From Methylobacterium sp. GXS13 (GTDB lineage Bacteria; Pseudomonadota; Alphaproteobacteria; Rhizobiales; Beijerinckiaceae), in contig NZ_LKKO01000036.1 of the NCBI RefSeq assembly GCF_001455965.1, positions 164,776-228,775 of the forward strand: a DNA stretch of 64,000 bases, read 5' to 3'. The stretch's first letter is position 1, and each line of letters starts with the position of its first letter. A program made the position numbers and the translations under genes. This document shows positions 48,814 through 56,959 of this stretch, in pieces. The notes under the pieces are model-generated. The model ran no database searches. It was not told where the DNA came from and saw only the letters and a program-made list of their open reading frames with translations.

Positions 48814-49847
48814 CGAAAGACAGCATGAAAGCCCTCCAGCTATTCGGCGACCGCGACCTGCGCCTCACCGAGGTCGAGGCACCCGCCGCCCCGGGTCCGG
48901 GCGAGGTGCAGATCCGCATCCGCGTGGTCGGCCTCAACTTCATCGACGTCTGGGGCTTCCGCGGCATGGCCTTCGCCAAGCGCAAGATGCCGCTGATCGT
49001 CGGAGCCGAGGCGGCGGGGGTGGTCGAGTCGGTCGGCGCCGATGTCGCGGACGTGGCCGTCGGCGACTCGATCGTTCCCTACGGGGCGATGACCTGCGGG
49101 CAGTGCCGCGCCTGCCGCGAGGGCCGCGACAACCTCTGCGAGGACGTGTCCGGGGTCATGGGCTTCCACATCGACGGCTTCGCCCGCGAACTGGTCAACA
49201 TGCCCGCCCGTCTCGTGGTGAAAGTCCCGGACCGGGTCAGCGACACCGACGCAGCCTGCGCTGGCATCGCCTTCGGCACGGTCCAGCACATGCTGTTCGA
49301 CAATGCCCGGCTGGAGCCCGGCGAAAGCGTGCTGGTCCATGCCGGCGGGTCCGGTATCGGCACCGCCGCCATCCGCATGGCGAAGGCGATCGGCTGCACC
49401 GTCTACACGACGGTCGGCGACGACGAGAAAGGCCGCAAGGCGGCGGAACTCGGCGCCGACCACGTCATCAATTACCGGACCGAGCGGTTCGAGGGCGAGG
49501 TCCGGCGGCTGACCAAGCGCAAGGGCGTCGACGTCGTGTTCGAGCATGTCGGCGCCGACACCTGGAACGGCTCGCTGCTCTGCCTGAAGCGCGGCGGGCG
49601 GCTGGTGACCTGCGGCTCGACCTCCGGCGTCTCGGCCACCATGAACCTGATGCAGCTGTTCCAGCAGCAATACCGCATCACCGGCTCGTTCGGCTGCTCG
49701 CTCGCCAATATCGCGCAGGCCCTCGACAAGATGGCCCAGGGCATTCGCCCGGTCGTGGATACCGTCTACCCCCTCGGCGACTTCACGCAGGGGCTGGAAC
49801 GGCTCGAATCCCGCAAGGTCTTCGGGAAGATCCTCGTCGGCCTCTGA
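48810..49847 (+). CDS. AdhXL-type zinc-binding alcohol dehydrogenase-like oxidoreductase
   Basis: A medium-chain dehydrogenase of 345 residues with the NAD(P) motif HAGGSGIGTAAIRMAKAIG and the structural-zinc loop MTCGQCRACREGRDNLCED (four cysteines). The usual catalytic-zinc Cys near residue 40 is replaced in LNFIDVWGFRG. Proteins of this type (AdhXL) accompany the very-long-chain acyl lipid A genes, where they may act as an enoyl-ACP or keto reductase. The ATG at 48810 overlaps the SH3 gene stop; a second ATG at 48825 is possible. Confidence 0.87.
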   Translation: MTKDSMKALQLFGDRDLRLTEVEAPAAPGPGEVQIRIRVVGLNFIDVWGFRGMAFAKRKMPLIVGAEAAGVVESVGADVADVAVGDSIVPYGAMTCGQCRACREGRDNLCEDVSGVMGFHIDGFARELVNMPARLVVKVPDRVSDTDAACAGIAFGTVQHMLFDNARLEPGESVLVHAGGSGIGTAAIRMAKAIGCTVYTTVGDDEKGRKAAELGADHVINYRTERFEGEVRRLTKRKGVDVVFEHVGADTWNGSLLCLKRGGRLVTCGSTSGVSATMNLMQLFQQQYRITGSFGCSLANIAQALDKMAQGIRPVVDTVYPLGDFTQGLERLESRKVFGKILVGL

Positions 49848-49983
49848 GCCTTGCCGCACATCGTCCCGGGGGCCGGCGGCCACCTTTCCGGACGATGCGC
49901 TATCGCACTGCGGGAAAGATCGGTTAAGCTTCGCCTTTCACGCGAATTGCCGGGTCTGCCCGCTTCGTGCCCGGGAATCCAAC

Positions 49984-51000
49984 GTGTTGCGCCTCGCCCT
50001 CATCCTTCGACGGTCCTTCCCGCGGCTGGCGGGCTTTGCCATGATCCCGCTGATCCGCGGCCTGGTCTGGCTGGCGCGCGCCCTCGGGCCGGATCGTTCG
50101 ACGGCGCTCGGCGCCGCCCTCCTGCGGAATGTCGGGCCGCTGTTGCCGGCGCATCGGACCGCCATGGCGAACCTGCGCGCTGCCTTCCCGGACATGCCGG
50201 AGGCGGAACGGAAGCGGATCGCCCTCGAGGCCTGGGACAACCTGGGGCGGACCGGCGCCGAGTACGCTCATCTCGATACGCTGTTCGACTTCGATCCCGA
50301 CGCAACCGGCCCGATGCGCACGGAGGTCGCGGGAATCGACCACTTCGCCGCTTTGCGCGATGATGGCCAGCCGGGCCTGATCTTCTCCGCGCATCTGGGG
50401 AACTGGGAGCTTCCCGCGATCTGCGCCGCACGGTTCGGCCTCGACGCGACCGCCGTGTTCCGGCCGCCGAACAACCCGGCGGCTGCACACCTCGTGCAGG
50501 AGGTCCGCCGCCGCTCCATGGGTGGCCTCGCCGCCTCCACCCCGGGGGCCGTCTTCGCCATGCGCGACGTAGTCGAGAATGGCGGCCATCTCGGGCAATT
50601 GATCGACCAGCATTTCACCCGGGGCGTGGTGGTCGACTTCATGGGCCGGCCGTGCCTGGCCAACCCGCTTCTGGCCAAGCTCGCCCGGCACTACGATTGC
50701 CCGGTGCACGGCGTCCGCGTCATCCGCCTGCCGGAGGGCCGATTCCGCCTGGAACTCACGCCCCCCCTGGATCTGCCGCGCAACGCCGACGGTGTGATCG
50801 ATGTCGCCGGCGCGATGCAGGCGATGACAAGTGTGGTCGAGGGTTGGGTCCGCGAGAATCCAGGCCAATGGTTGTGGATGCATCGCCGCTGGAGACCGGA
50901 CATGTTGCCGAAAGCGCGGAATGCTCGGACGACGTCGCAACCAATGGTAGAAAATACTCAAGCCAACGTGATTTCCCAGACGGCATCCCAGACGCTCTGA
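49984..51000 (+). CDS. Lipid A acyltransferase, LpxXL type
   Basis: An HtrB/LpxL/LpxM-superfamily acyltransferase of 338 residues, with the catalytic HX4E motif SAHLGNWELPA (His137, Glu142) and a short hydrophobic N-terminus (about 1-35) that anchors it to the inner membrane. At the end of the very-long-chain acyl operon, it most likely transfers the C26-C28 (omega-1)-hydroxy acyl group onto lipid A, as LpxXL does in rhizobia. The start is a GTG at 49984. A 136-base gap separates it from the AdhXL-like gene. Confidence 0.87.
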   Translation: MLRLALILRRSFPRLAGFAMIPLIRGLVWLARALGPDRSTALGAALLRNVGPLLPAHRTAMANLRAAFPDMPEAERKRIALEAWDNLGRTGAEYAHLDTLFDFDPDATGPMRTEVAGIDHFAALRDDGQPGLIFSAHLGNWELPAICAARFGLDATAVFRPPNNPAAAHLVQEVRRRSMGGLAASTPGAVFAMRDVVENGGHLGQLIDQHFTRGVVVDFMGRPCLANPLLAKLARHYDCPVHGVRVIRLPEGRFRLELTPPLDLPRNADGVIDVAGAMQAMTSVVEGWVRENPGQWLWMHRRWRPDMLPKARNARTTSQPMVENTQANVISQTASQTL

Positions 51001-51007
51001 TGGCACC

Positions 51008-51781
51008 ATGATCCTTCGGCCCCGCGCCCGTACCCAGACCGGCGAGATCCGTGCGCTGTGCGCGGCCGCGCTGCTCTGCGTCGTCTCGGCCACCGCTCAG
51101 GCGCGGGCGGAGCCGGTCCGCGCCGTGGTGGAGATGTTCACCAGCCAGGGCTGCGGCGCCTGCCGGAGTGCCGACCCGGTCATCCGCGACCTCGCCCGTC
51201 AGCCCGGCGTGGTCGCGCTCACCCTGCCGGTGACCTATTGGGATTATCTCGGCTGGAAGGACACCCTGGCCTTGCGGCCGCTGACCGATCGCCAGCGCGC
51301 CTATGCGCGGGCGCACGGCGTCCGCCAGGTGTTCACGCCGCAGGTCGTGGTCGACGGCAGCGGCTTCGCGGTGGGCTCGGACCGCATCGCTCTCGAGCGG
51401 CTGATGCGCGAGGGGACGCAGCGCGGCGGATTGCCGATCCCGGTCCGCGGCGAGATTCACGGCGACCGCATCACGGTCGAGGTCGGCGCCGCTGCGGATG
51501 CCAGGCCCGAGACGCGTGGCGATGTCTGGCTGGTGCCCGTTCTGCGCAGCCGGGCCATCGCGATCCTGGCCGGCGAGAATGGCGGCCGGACCGCTACCTA
51601 CGTCAATGTGGTGCGCGGCCTGCAGCGCCTCGGTCCCTGGACGGGCCAGTCGACCCGCTTCGATGTGCCCTGCACGCTGGCGGAGATTGCCGACGCCGAC
51701 AGCTGGGTGATCCTGGTCCAGGGCGCCACGGAGGGCAGACCCGGCCGCATCCTGGGGGCGGCCAAGGGGCCGGGCCTGTAG
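51008..51781 (+). CDS. DUF1223 secreted thioredoxin-like protein
   Basis: A 257-residue exported protein with a signal sequence (about 15-34, LCAAALLCVVSATAQARA) and the DUF1223 domain. The domain opens VVEMFTSQGCGACRSADPVI with a CGAC redox-like motif and continues VALTLPVTYWDYLGWKDTLA and TPQVVVDGSGFAVGS. A thioredoxin-fold thiol role in the periplasm is suggested by the motif but unproven. It follows lpxXL by 7 bases and could be co-transcribed. Confidence 0.88.
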   Translation: MILRPRARTQTGEIRALCAAALLCVVSATAQARAEPVRAVVEMFTSQGCGACRSADPVIRDLARQPGVVALTLPVTYWDYLGWKDTLALRPLTDRQRAYARAHGVRQVFTPQVVVDGSGFAVGSDRIALERLMREGTQRGGLPIPVRGEIHGDRITVEVGAAADARPETRGDVWLVPVLRSRAIAILAGENGGRTATYVNVVRGLQRLGPWTGQSTRFDVPCTLAEIADADSWVILVQGATEGRPGRILGAAKGPGL

Positions 51782-51791
51782 GGCGTTCGGC

Positions 51792-52013
51792 TCAGTCCAA
51801 GGTGATCGGATCCACCTGCCGCCGGCCCTCCCGGCGATGACGCTCGTTCGACGCCTGCGCCAACTCGCCGAGCTTGGCGTCCAGGCGGTCGGAGCATCGG
51901 CCGACCAGGCCGATCATCGCGTCGAGCAGGCTGCTGAACAGCGCGACGCTGCCGATCACGCCGGTGATGATGACGGTCTTGATGATGTGACCGATCCAAT
52001 GAAACATACGCAT
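51792..52013 (-). CDS. Small membrane protein of unknown function
   Basis: A 73-residue protein with one hydrophobic segment (about 10-37, IIKTVIITGVIGSVALFSSLLDAMIGLVG) and a basic C-terminal helix (LAQASNERHRREGRR). No named family recognised. It is transcribed opposite to its neighbours. Confidence 0.5.
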   Translation of the reverse strand: MRMFHWIGHIIKTVIITGVIGSVALFSSLLDAMIGLVGRCSDRLDAKLGELAQASNERHRREGRRQVDPITLD

Positions 52014-52194
52014 CGTCTAGGGAAAGCTTTCGACCTGCGCGGCGCCCGGTGCGTCGCTTCCCGACCGCAGATAGCGTGGCGCGGCCGGTACGCGCTGCGA
52101 CCGAAGGCGGCATCGAACCGCCCGGGCGGCAGGCTCGTTGCATGCATGGGCCCGTCTGCCGAACCGTGTGGACGCCCGTCATTGAGTGTCGGCC

Positions 52195-52911
52195 ATGCGG
52201 CGACGCCAGCTGCTCTCGGGAATGCTCGCCGCCGCGTCCCTGGCGGTTCGCCGGGCTGAAGCGGCCGACCTCGCGGTCGATGTCCTCCTCGTGCTCGCCG
52301 TCGATGTCTCGCTGAGCATCAGCGAGGCGCGCTTCGACCTGGAGCGGCATGGCTATGCCGAAGCCTTCGGCGATCCGCGCGTCCTGCGGGCGATCGCCGA
52401 GGGCCCTCATGGGCGTATCGCGGTCGCGCTGTTCGATTGGGCAGGCCCGGGGGAGCAGCAGGTCGCGGTCGATTGGATGGTCATCGGAACGGCCGCCAAC
52501 GCGATCGCCTTCGCGAAAAGACTCGCCGCGGTGTCGCGCCCCTTCTACGGCCGGACCGCCATCGGGTCGGCGATCGGCTTCGCCTCCATGCTGCTGGAGC
52601 GATCGCCCTACCGCGCCGACCGGACGGTCATCGACATCTCGGGGGACGGCACCAGCAATTCGGGCCGGTCGATCGCCGAGGCCGGGGACGCGGCCGTCAC
52701 CGCCGGCACCACCGTCAACGGCATCGTCATCCTCACCGATCCGGCGGGCATGCCGGCGTTCCTGAGGGACCATACCAATCCCGTGGGCGGCTTGGCTGCC
52801 TATTACCGGGAGACCGTGATCGGCGGCGAGGGCGCGTTCGTCATGGCGGCCGAGGGATTCGAGGCTTTCGGCCGGGCGCTGATCGCCAAGCTGGTCCGCG
52901 AGATCTCCTGA
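52195..52911 (+). CDS. DUF1194 von Willebrand factor A-like exported protein
   Basis: A 238-residue protein with a twin-arginine-type leader (MRRRQLLSGMLAAASLAVRRAEA) and a vWA-like domain. The MIDAS-like motif DVSLSIS sits near the start of the domain, and DRTVIDISGDGTSNSGRSIAEAGD fits the second conserved strand of DUF1194. The domain probably binds a metal and a partner protein in the periplasm. The ATG at 52195 is preferred over a GTG 9 bases upstream. Genes on both sides are unrelated. Confidence 0.85.
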   Translation: MRRRQLLSGMLAAASLAVRRAEAADLAVDVLLVLAVDVSLSISEARFDLERHGYAEAFGDPRVLRAIAEGPHGRIAVALFDWAGPGEQQVAVDWMVIGTAANAIAFAKRLAAVSRPFYGRTAIGSAIGFASMLLERSPYRADRTVIDISGDGTSNSGRSIAEAGDAAVTAGTTVNGIVILTDPAGMPAFLRDHTNPVGGLAAYYRETVIGGEGAFVMAAEGFEAFGRALIAKLVREIS

Positions 52912-53021
52912 CACCGGCCGCCGACATCCGGCCTCCAGCGTCACCCGCGCTGCTCGCGCCCTGCGTATCGGCGCGGTAGGCTCCTCGGGCACGTGCCCGG
53001 CGAGGCGCGGCCCAGGGAGGA

Positions 53022-54572
53022 ATGACGATGCCGATCACGGCCGACGCGCTGTCCGCCTATCCCGTCATCGCCCTGCGCCCGGACGACGGCGTGGTGGTCG
53101 CCCGGACCGCCATCGAGCCGGGCATGCCGGTGACCCCGGGCGTCACAGCCGCCGAACGGATCCCGCCCGGGCACAAGGTTGCGGTCCGCCCGCACGTGTC
53201 CGGTGAGGCCGTGACGAAGTACGGCCAGATCATCGGCTTCGCCAAAGAGGACATCGCCGCCGGCCGGCACGTCCATGTCCACAATCTCGGCATGGGCGAG
53301 TTCGCCCGCGACTACGCCTTCGGGGTCGATGCCCGCCCGACCCGGCTGATCACGCCGCCGGCGACCTTCCAGGGCATCCGCCGGTCCGACGGGCGCGTGG
53401 CGACGCGCAACTATGTCGGCATCCTCACCTCGGTGAATTGCAGCGCCCATGTCGCCGACCTGATCGCCGACGCGTTCCGGCGCCACCCGATCCTCGGGCT
53501 CGATCCGCTCGCCCCCTATCCGAATGTCGACGGCGTGGTCGCGCTGACCCACAAGACCGGCTGCGGCATGGCGATGGGCGAGCCGCTGAAGCTCCTGCGC
53601 CGGACGCTCGCGGGCTATGCCCGGCACGTCAACTTCTCGCACATCGTGATGATCGGCCTCGGCTGCGAGGTGAACCAGATCGGCGCTTTCCTGGAAGAGC
53701 AGGGCCTGGGCGACCGGATCCGCAGCATGAACATCCAGACGCTGGGGGGCACCCGCAAGACGGTCGAGGCCGGCATCGACTTCGTCACCGGCATCCTGGC
53801 CGAGGCCAACGGGGTGTGCCGGGAGACCGTGCCGGCGAGCGAGCTGATCGTCGCCCTGCAATGCGGCGGCTCGGACGGCTATTCCGGGGTCTCGGCCAAC
53901 CCGGCGTTGGGGATCGCCAGCGACCGCGTGGTCGAGAACGGCGGCACCGTGATCCTGTCCGAGACCACCGAGACCTACGGGGCCGAGCACCTGTTCACCC
54001 GGCGCGCGGTGAGCCCTCAGGTCGGCCAGAAGCTCGTCGATCTCATGCGCTGGTGGGAGGCGTATACCCGCCGGGAGGGCTCGGAGATCGACGCCAACCC
54101 GTCGCCGGGCAACAAGGCTGGCGGCCTGACCACGATCCTGGAGAAATCGCTCGGCGCCATGGCCAAGGCCGGCAGCACCAACCTGGTCGACGTGGTGCGC
54201 TATGCCGACCCGGTGACCGCCAAGGGCTTCGTGTTCATGGACACCCCCGGCTACGACCCGGTCTCGGCGACCGGGCAGGTAGCCGGCGGGGCGAACCTCG
54301 TGTGCTTCACCACCGGGCGCGGCAGCGTCTTCGGCTGCAAGCCGTCGCCGTCGATCAAGATCGCCACCAACTCGGCGATGTACCGGCGGCTGGAGGAAGA
54401 CATGGACGTCAATTGCGGCACCATCCTCGACGCTGAGGAGACGGTCGAGCAGGCGGGCCAACGGATTTTCGAGCTGATCCTGCGGGTGGCGAGCGGCGAG
54501 CGGACCAAGAGCGAGCAGTTCGATTTCGGTTCGTCGGAATTCGCGCCCTGGCAACTCGGCGCGACGGTGTGA
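53022..54572 (+). CDS. Altronate/galactarate dehydratase-type (UxaA family) hydro-lyase
   Basis: A 516-residue sugar-acid dehydratase. An N-terminal SAF domain (about 1-100, ALRPDDGVVVARTAIEPG, GEAVTKYGQIIGFA) precedes the UxaA/GarD catalytic part with GRVATRNYVGILTSVNCSAHVA, THKTGCGMAMG, LQCGGSDGYSGVSANPALG and NCGTILDAEET. GGGAGG precedes the ATG. Members dehydrate altronate, galactarate or related aldonates and aldarates. No other sugar-acid gene is nearby, so the substrate remains open. A palindromic repeat follows the gene. Confidence 0.9.
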   Translation: MTMPITADALSAYPVIALRPDDGVVVARTAIEPGMPVTPGVTAAERIPPGHKVAVRPHVSGEAVTKYGQIIGFAKEDIAAGRHVHVHNLGMGEFARDYAFGVDARPTRLITPPATFQGIRRSDGRVATRNYVGILTSVNCSAHVADLIADAFRRHPILGLDPLAPYPNVDGVVALTHKTGCGMAMGEPLKLLRRTLAGYARHVNFSHIVMIGLGCEVNQIGAFLEEQGLGDRIRSMNIQTLGGTRKTVEAGIDFVTGILAEANGVCRETVPASELIVALQCGGSDGYSGVSANPALGIASDRVVENGGTVILSETTETYGAEHLFTRRAVSPQVGQKLVDLMRWWEAYTRREGSEIDANPSPGNKAGGLTTILEKSLGAMAKAGSTNLVDVVRYADPVTAKGFVFMDTPGYDPVSATGQVAGGANLVCFTTGRGSVFGCKPSPSIKIATNSAMYRRLEEDMDVNCGTILDAEETVEQAGQRIFELILRVASGERTKSEQFDFGSSEFAPWQLGATV

Positions 54573-54618
54573 GGCCGTTGCGATCGCGCAGCGTTTGATG
54601 CCTTCGAACGCCGCTCCC

Positions 54619-54709
54619 CGTCATTGCGAGCGCAGCGAAGCAACCTAGGGACACGCCACATTTGGAGATCGCGCGCAGCCCTGGGTTGCTTCGCTGCACA
54701 GCAATGACG
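54619..54709. repeat. Dispersed palindromic element, copy 2
   Basis: Second copy of the element at 20563-20654: arms 54619-54650 and 54679-54709 with mismatches near the tips (ACCTAGGG versus ACCCAGGG; CTGCACAGCA for CTGCGCTCGCA). It lies between the UxaA-type gene and the convergent reductase gene. Confidence 0.8.
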
Positions 54710-54716
54710 GAGAGGA

Positions 54717-55763
54717 TCAGAGATCCGTCCGCACCACGTTCGGAAACCCCAAAATAAAATCCGGTCCGAAGGCGGTGACGGGCGTCTGGAAGCCGGCCGG
54801 CACCGCTCCCGACGCGACACGCCGGGCGGTCTCAAGCGCGGTCAGGACCGTCAGCGTGTAGCCCTCGGGGGTCTCCATGCGGCTCGCCGCACGGTTGCCG
54901 CTCCCGTCCCAGGCCTCGGCCAGGAAGGTGCTGCGCGCCGTCGCCCGCGCCGTCTCGGAAGGCCCCGGCGGCAGCCGGTCGATGCCGCGGTTGATCAGGC
55001 GTTGTACCGTCGGGCCGGCGATGATCCGGCGCAGGCCGGACGGCAGGCCCGCGGCTGCGGCCATGGCCGGGAAGGCCTCGAAATAGACCGCGATGTTGGG
55101 CACGCGGGTCGAATACCACGCGCTCGAGACGTCGCCCCAGCCGAGCCCCACGGTGCGCCGGGCGCCACGGCCGAAATCGGCGCTGCCGCGGGGCGGGCTC
55201 GGCAATTCGACGATACGGCCGTCTCGGCGGACCCGCGTCCCCCAGGCGATGCCCTCGACCATGGTGCGGGCCGTCCCCCGGCTGAAGCCGCCGAAGCCGC
55301 CGATGGAGATCCGCAGATGCGTGGCGCCGGGCAGCCGGTTCGCCACATGGGCGGCGAGGCAATCGCTCGGCACCACATCGAAACCGGCCGCCGGAAGCAG
55401 GACGATGCCAGCAGCCTTCGCGTCCGCATCCCGGGCGGCCAGTGATTCGAGCACGTCGATCTCGCCGGTGATGTCGACGTAATGCGCCCCCGCGGCGATG
55501 CAGGCCTCGGCCATGGGTTGGGCCGTCTTGGAGAACGGTCCGGCCGCGTGGATCACCGCGGCGATGCCGGTGAGCATCGCGCGCAGCCGGCCCGGATCGT
55601 CGAGGGGCGCGGCGCGCCAATCGAGCCCGAGGCGGGCGGCCAGTGGCCGGAGCTTGTCGGGATCACGCCCGGCCAGGACCGGACGCAGGCCTTGCGTACG
55701 CGCGTGTTCGGCGAGCAGCGTGCCGGTGTAGCCGGTGGCGCCGTAGATCAGGATCGCGGTCAT
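54717..55763 (-). CDS. Saccharopine dehydrogenase-like (trans-acting enoyl-reductase type) protein
   Basis: A 348-residue NAD(P)-dependent reductase. The Rossmann motif IYGATGYTGTLLAEHARTQG opens the protein, followed by AAVIHAAGPFSK and the saccharopine-dehydrogenase-like middle HYVDITGEIDVLESLAARDADAKAAGIVLLPAAGFDVVPSDCLA. In mycobacteria such proteins include the trans-acting enoyl reductase of polyketide synthesis, but the general family is broad. The ATG at 55763 begins MTAILIYGATGYTG; longer starts upstream lack conservation. It ends right next to the palindromic repeat. Confidence 0.85.
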   Translation of the reverse strand: MTAILIYGATGYTGTLLAEHARTQGLRPVLAGRDPDKLRPLAARLGLDWRAAPLDDPGRLRAMLTGIAAVIHAAGPFSKTAQPMAEACIAAGAHYVDITGEIDVLESLAARDADAKAAGIVLLPAAGFDVVPSDCLAAHVANRLPGATHLRISIGGFGGFSRGTARTMVEGIAWGTRVRRDGRIVELPSPPRGSADFGRGARRTVGLGWGDVSSAWYSTRVPNIAVYFEAFPAMAAAAGLPSGLRRIIAGPTVQRLINRGIDRLPPGPSETARATARSTFLAEAWDGSGNRAASRMETPEGYTLTVLTALETARRVASGAVPAGFQTPVTAFGPDFILGFPNVVRTDL

Positions 55764-56025
55764 GGCTGCTTCTGTACCATGGCGGGCGGGCGCATCGGCA
55801 GGGGCGGCCTCCGACGGGCGCTCGTCGAACAAGGTTCGTCCCGGCCCCACCGTTGCGCGTCCGGTCTGCCGTGCGCTGCGAGACATGGCGATCTCCGCCG
55901 ATCCGTTAGATCGGAAGCCTGTGGCGGATTGAGCGTCGCGAAGGCGGTCCTGAGGCAGGATCGGATCGGGATTTGGCGGTCCGAGACGCCGCAAATGGGG
56001 CGCGTGGGATGCGTGGGAGCGATCG

Positions 56026-56802
56026 ATGAAGGGGCGTCTTCGGCTTGCGGCGTTCGGGGTCTTGCTCGTCGCCACCGGTGTGCCGGCGAACGCCGCCGAC
56101 CGGATCGTGCAGATGCAGGCGGCTCAGGTCGGACCGGGCATCGACGCCTTTCCGCAGATCGTCGAGCCGGTCGACGATGCGGAGCGGCGGATCAATGCCG
56201 CGCTCAAACGCCTCGACGCACAGGTCCGCAAGGCGGCGAAGAGCTGCAAGGCCGAGGGCGGCGCGAACACTTCGTGGGAGCGGGGCGTCCGCACGGCCAT
56301 GCACGGTCCCCGCTTCCTCAGCTTCGAAATCAACGACGGCACCTATTGCGGCGGTGCCCATCCGAACACCGGCACGACGGCGATCGTCTACGACCTCGTC
56401 ACCGGCACGCCGGTGGATTGGACGACGCTGCTGCCACCCGCACTGACCGGCAAGGTCGCGCTCGCGACCCAGGCCGACGAGACCAAAATGGTGACGCTGT
56501 CGTCCAAGCGGCTGCACGCCCTGTACCTCAAGGCCTACCGTCCCGAGACCGGCAAGACGAATGCGAACGCGGACGATAAGGCGTGCCGCGATGCGGTGAC
56601 CGAGACCGTCTCCGGCGAACCGCCCGCCATGACCGTATGGCCCGATGCCGAGGCGGGCGGGCTCGCCGTCCAGTTCGATCTGGCTCATGTGGTGCAAGCC
56701 TGCGCCGACACCGTGGTGATCCCGACATCGACGCTGCGTCGCGAAGGCGTCCAGACCGTGCTCACCGATGCGATCGAGGCCGCGCAGGCCAAGCGTCCGT
56801 AG
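56026..56802 (+). CDS. RsiV/DUF3298-like secreted protein
   Basis: A 258-residue exported protein with signal peptide (MKGRLRLAAFGVLLVATGVPANA). The C-terminal half matches a DUF3298/RsiV-type pattern: FLSFEINDGTYCGGAHPNTGTTAIVYDLVTGTPVDWTTLL. RsiV-like domains bind peptidoglycan-related or protease ligands in some bacteria. Four or more cysteines lie in the region. It is divergent from the reductase and lies before putA. Function is not determined. Confidence 0.78.
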   Translation: MKGRLRLAAFGVLLVATGVPANAADRIVQMQAAQVGPGIDAFPQIVEPVDDAERRINAALKRLDAQVRKAAKSCKAEGGANTSWERGVRTAMHGPRFLSFEINDGTYCGGAHPNTGTTAIVYDLVTGTPVDWTTLLPPALTGKVALATQADETKMVTLSSKRLHALYLKAYRPETGKTNANADDKACRDAVTETVSGEPPAMTVWPDAEAGGLAVQFDLAHVVQACADTVVIPTSTLRREGVQTVLTDAIEAAQAKRP

Positions 56803-56959
56803 GACGCGTCCCGAACGACGCCCCTACTGCGCTGTGCAGGATCGGCTAACCGGCGCCACACCCGGCTCGGGAATCGGCAGACAAGGCCTGAACAAGGACG
56901 GCAGACCATGTAGCCTGGGGTGACGGTGTGAGTCGTCGCGCAACCCCGAGAGGCGTACC

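Noticed and set aside
51792..52911. A toxin-antitoxin reading of the small membrane protein beside the DUF1194 gene.
   Set aside because: They are on opposite strands with no overlap, and DUF1194 is not a known antitoxin.
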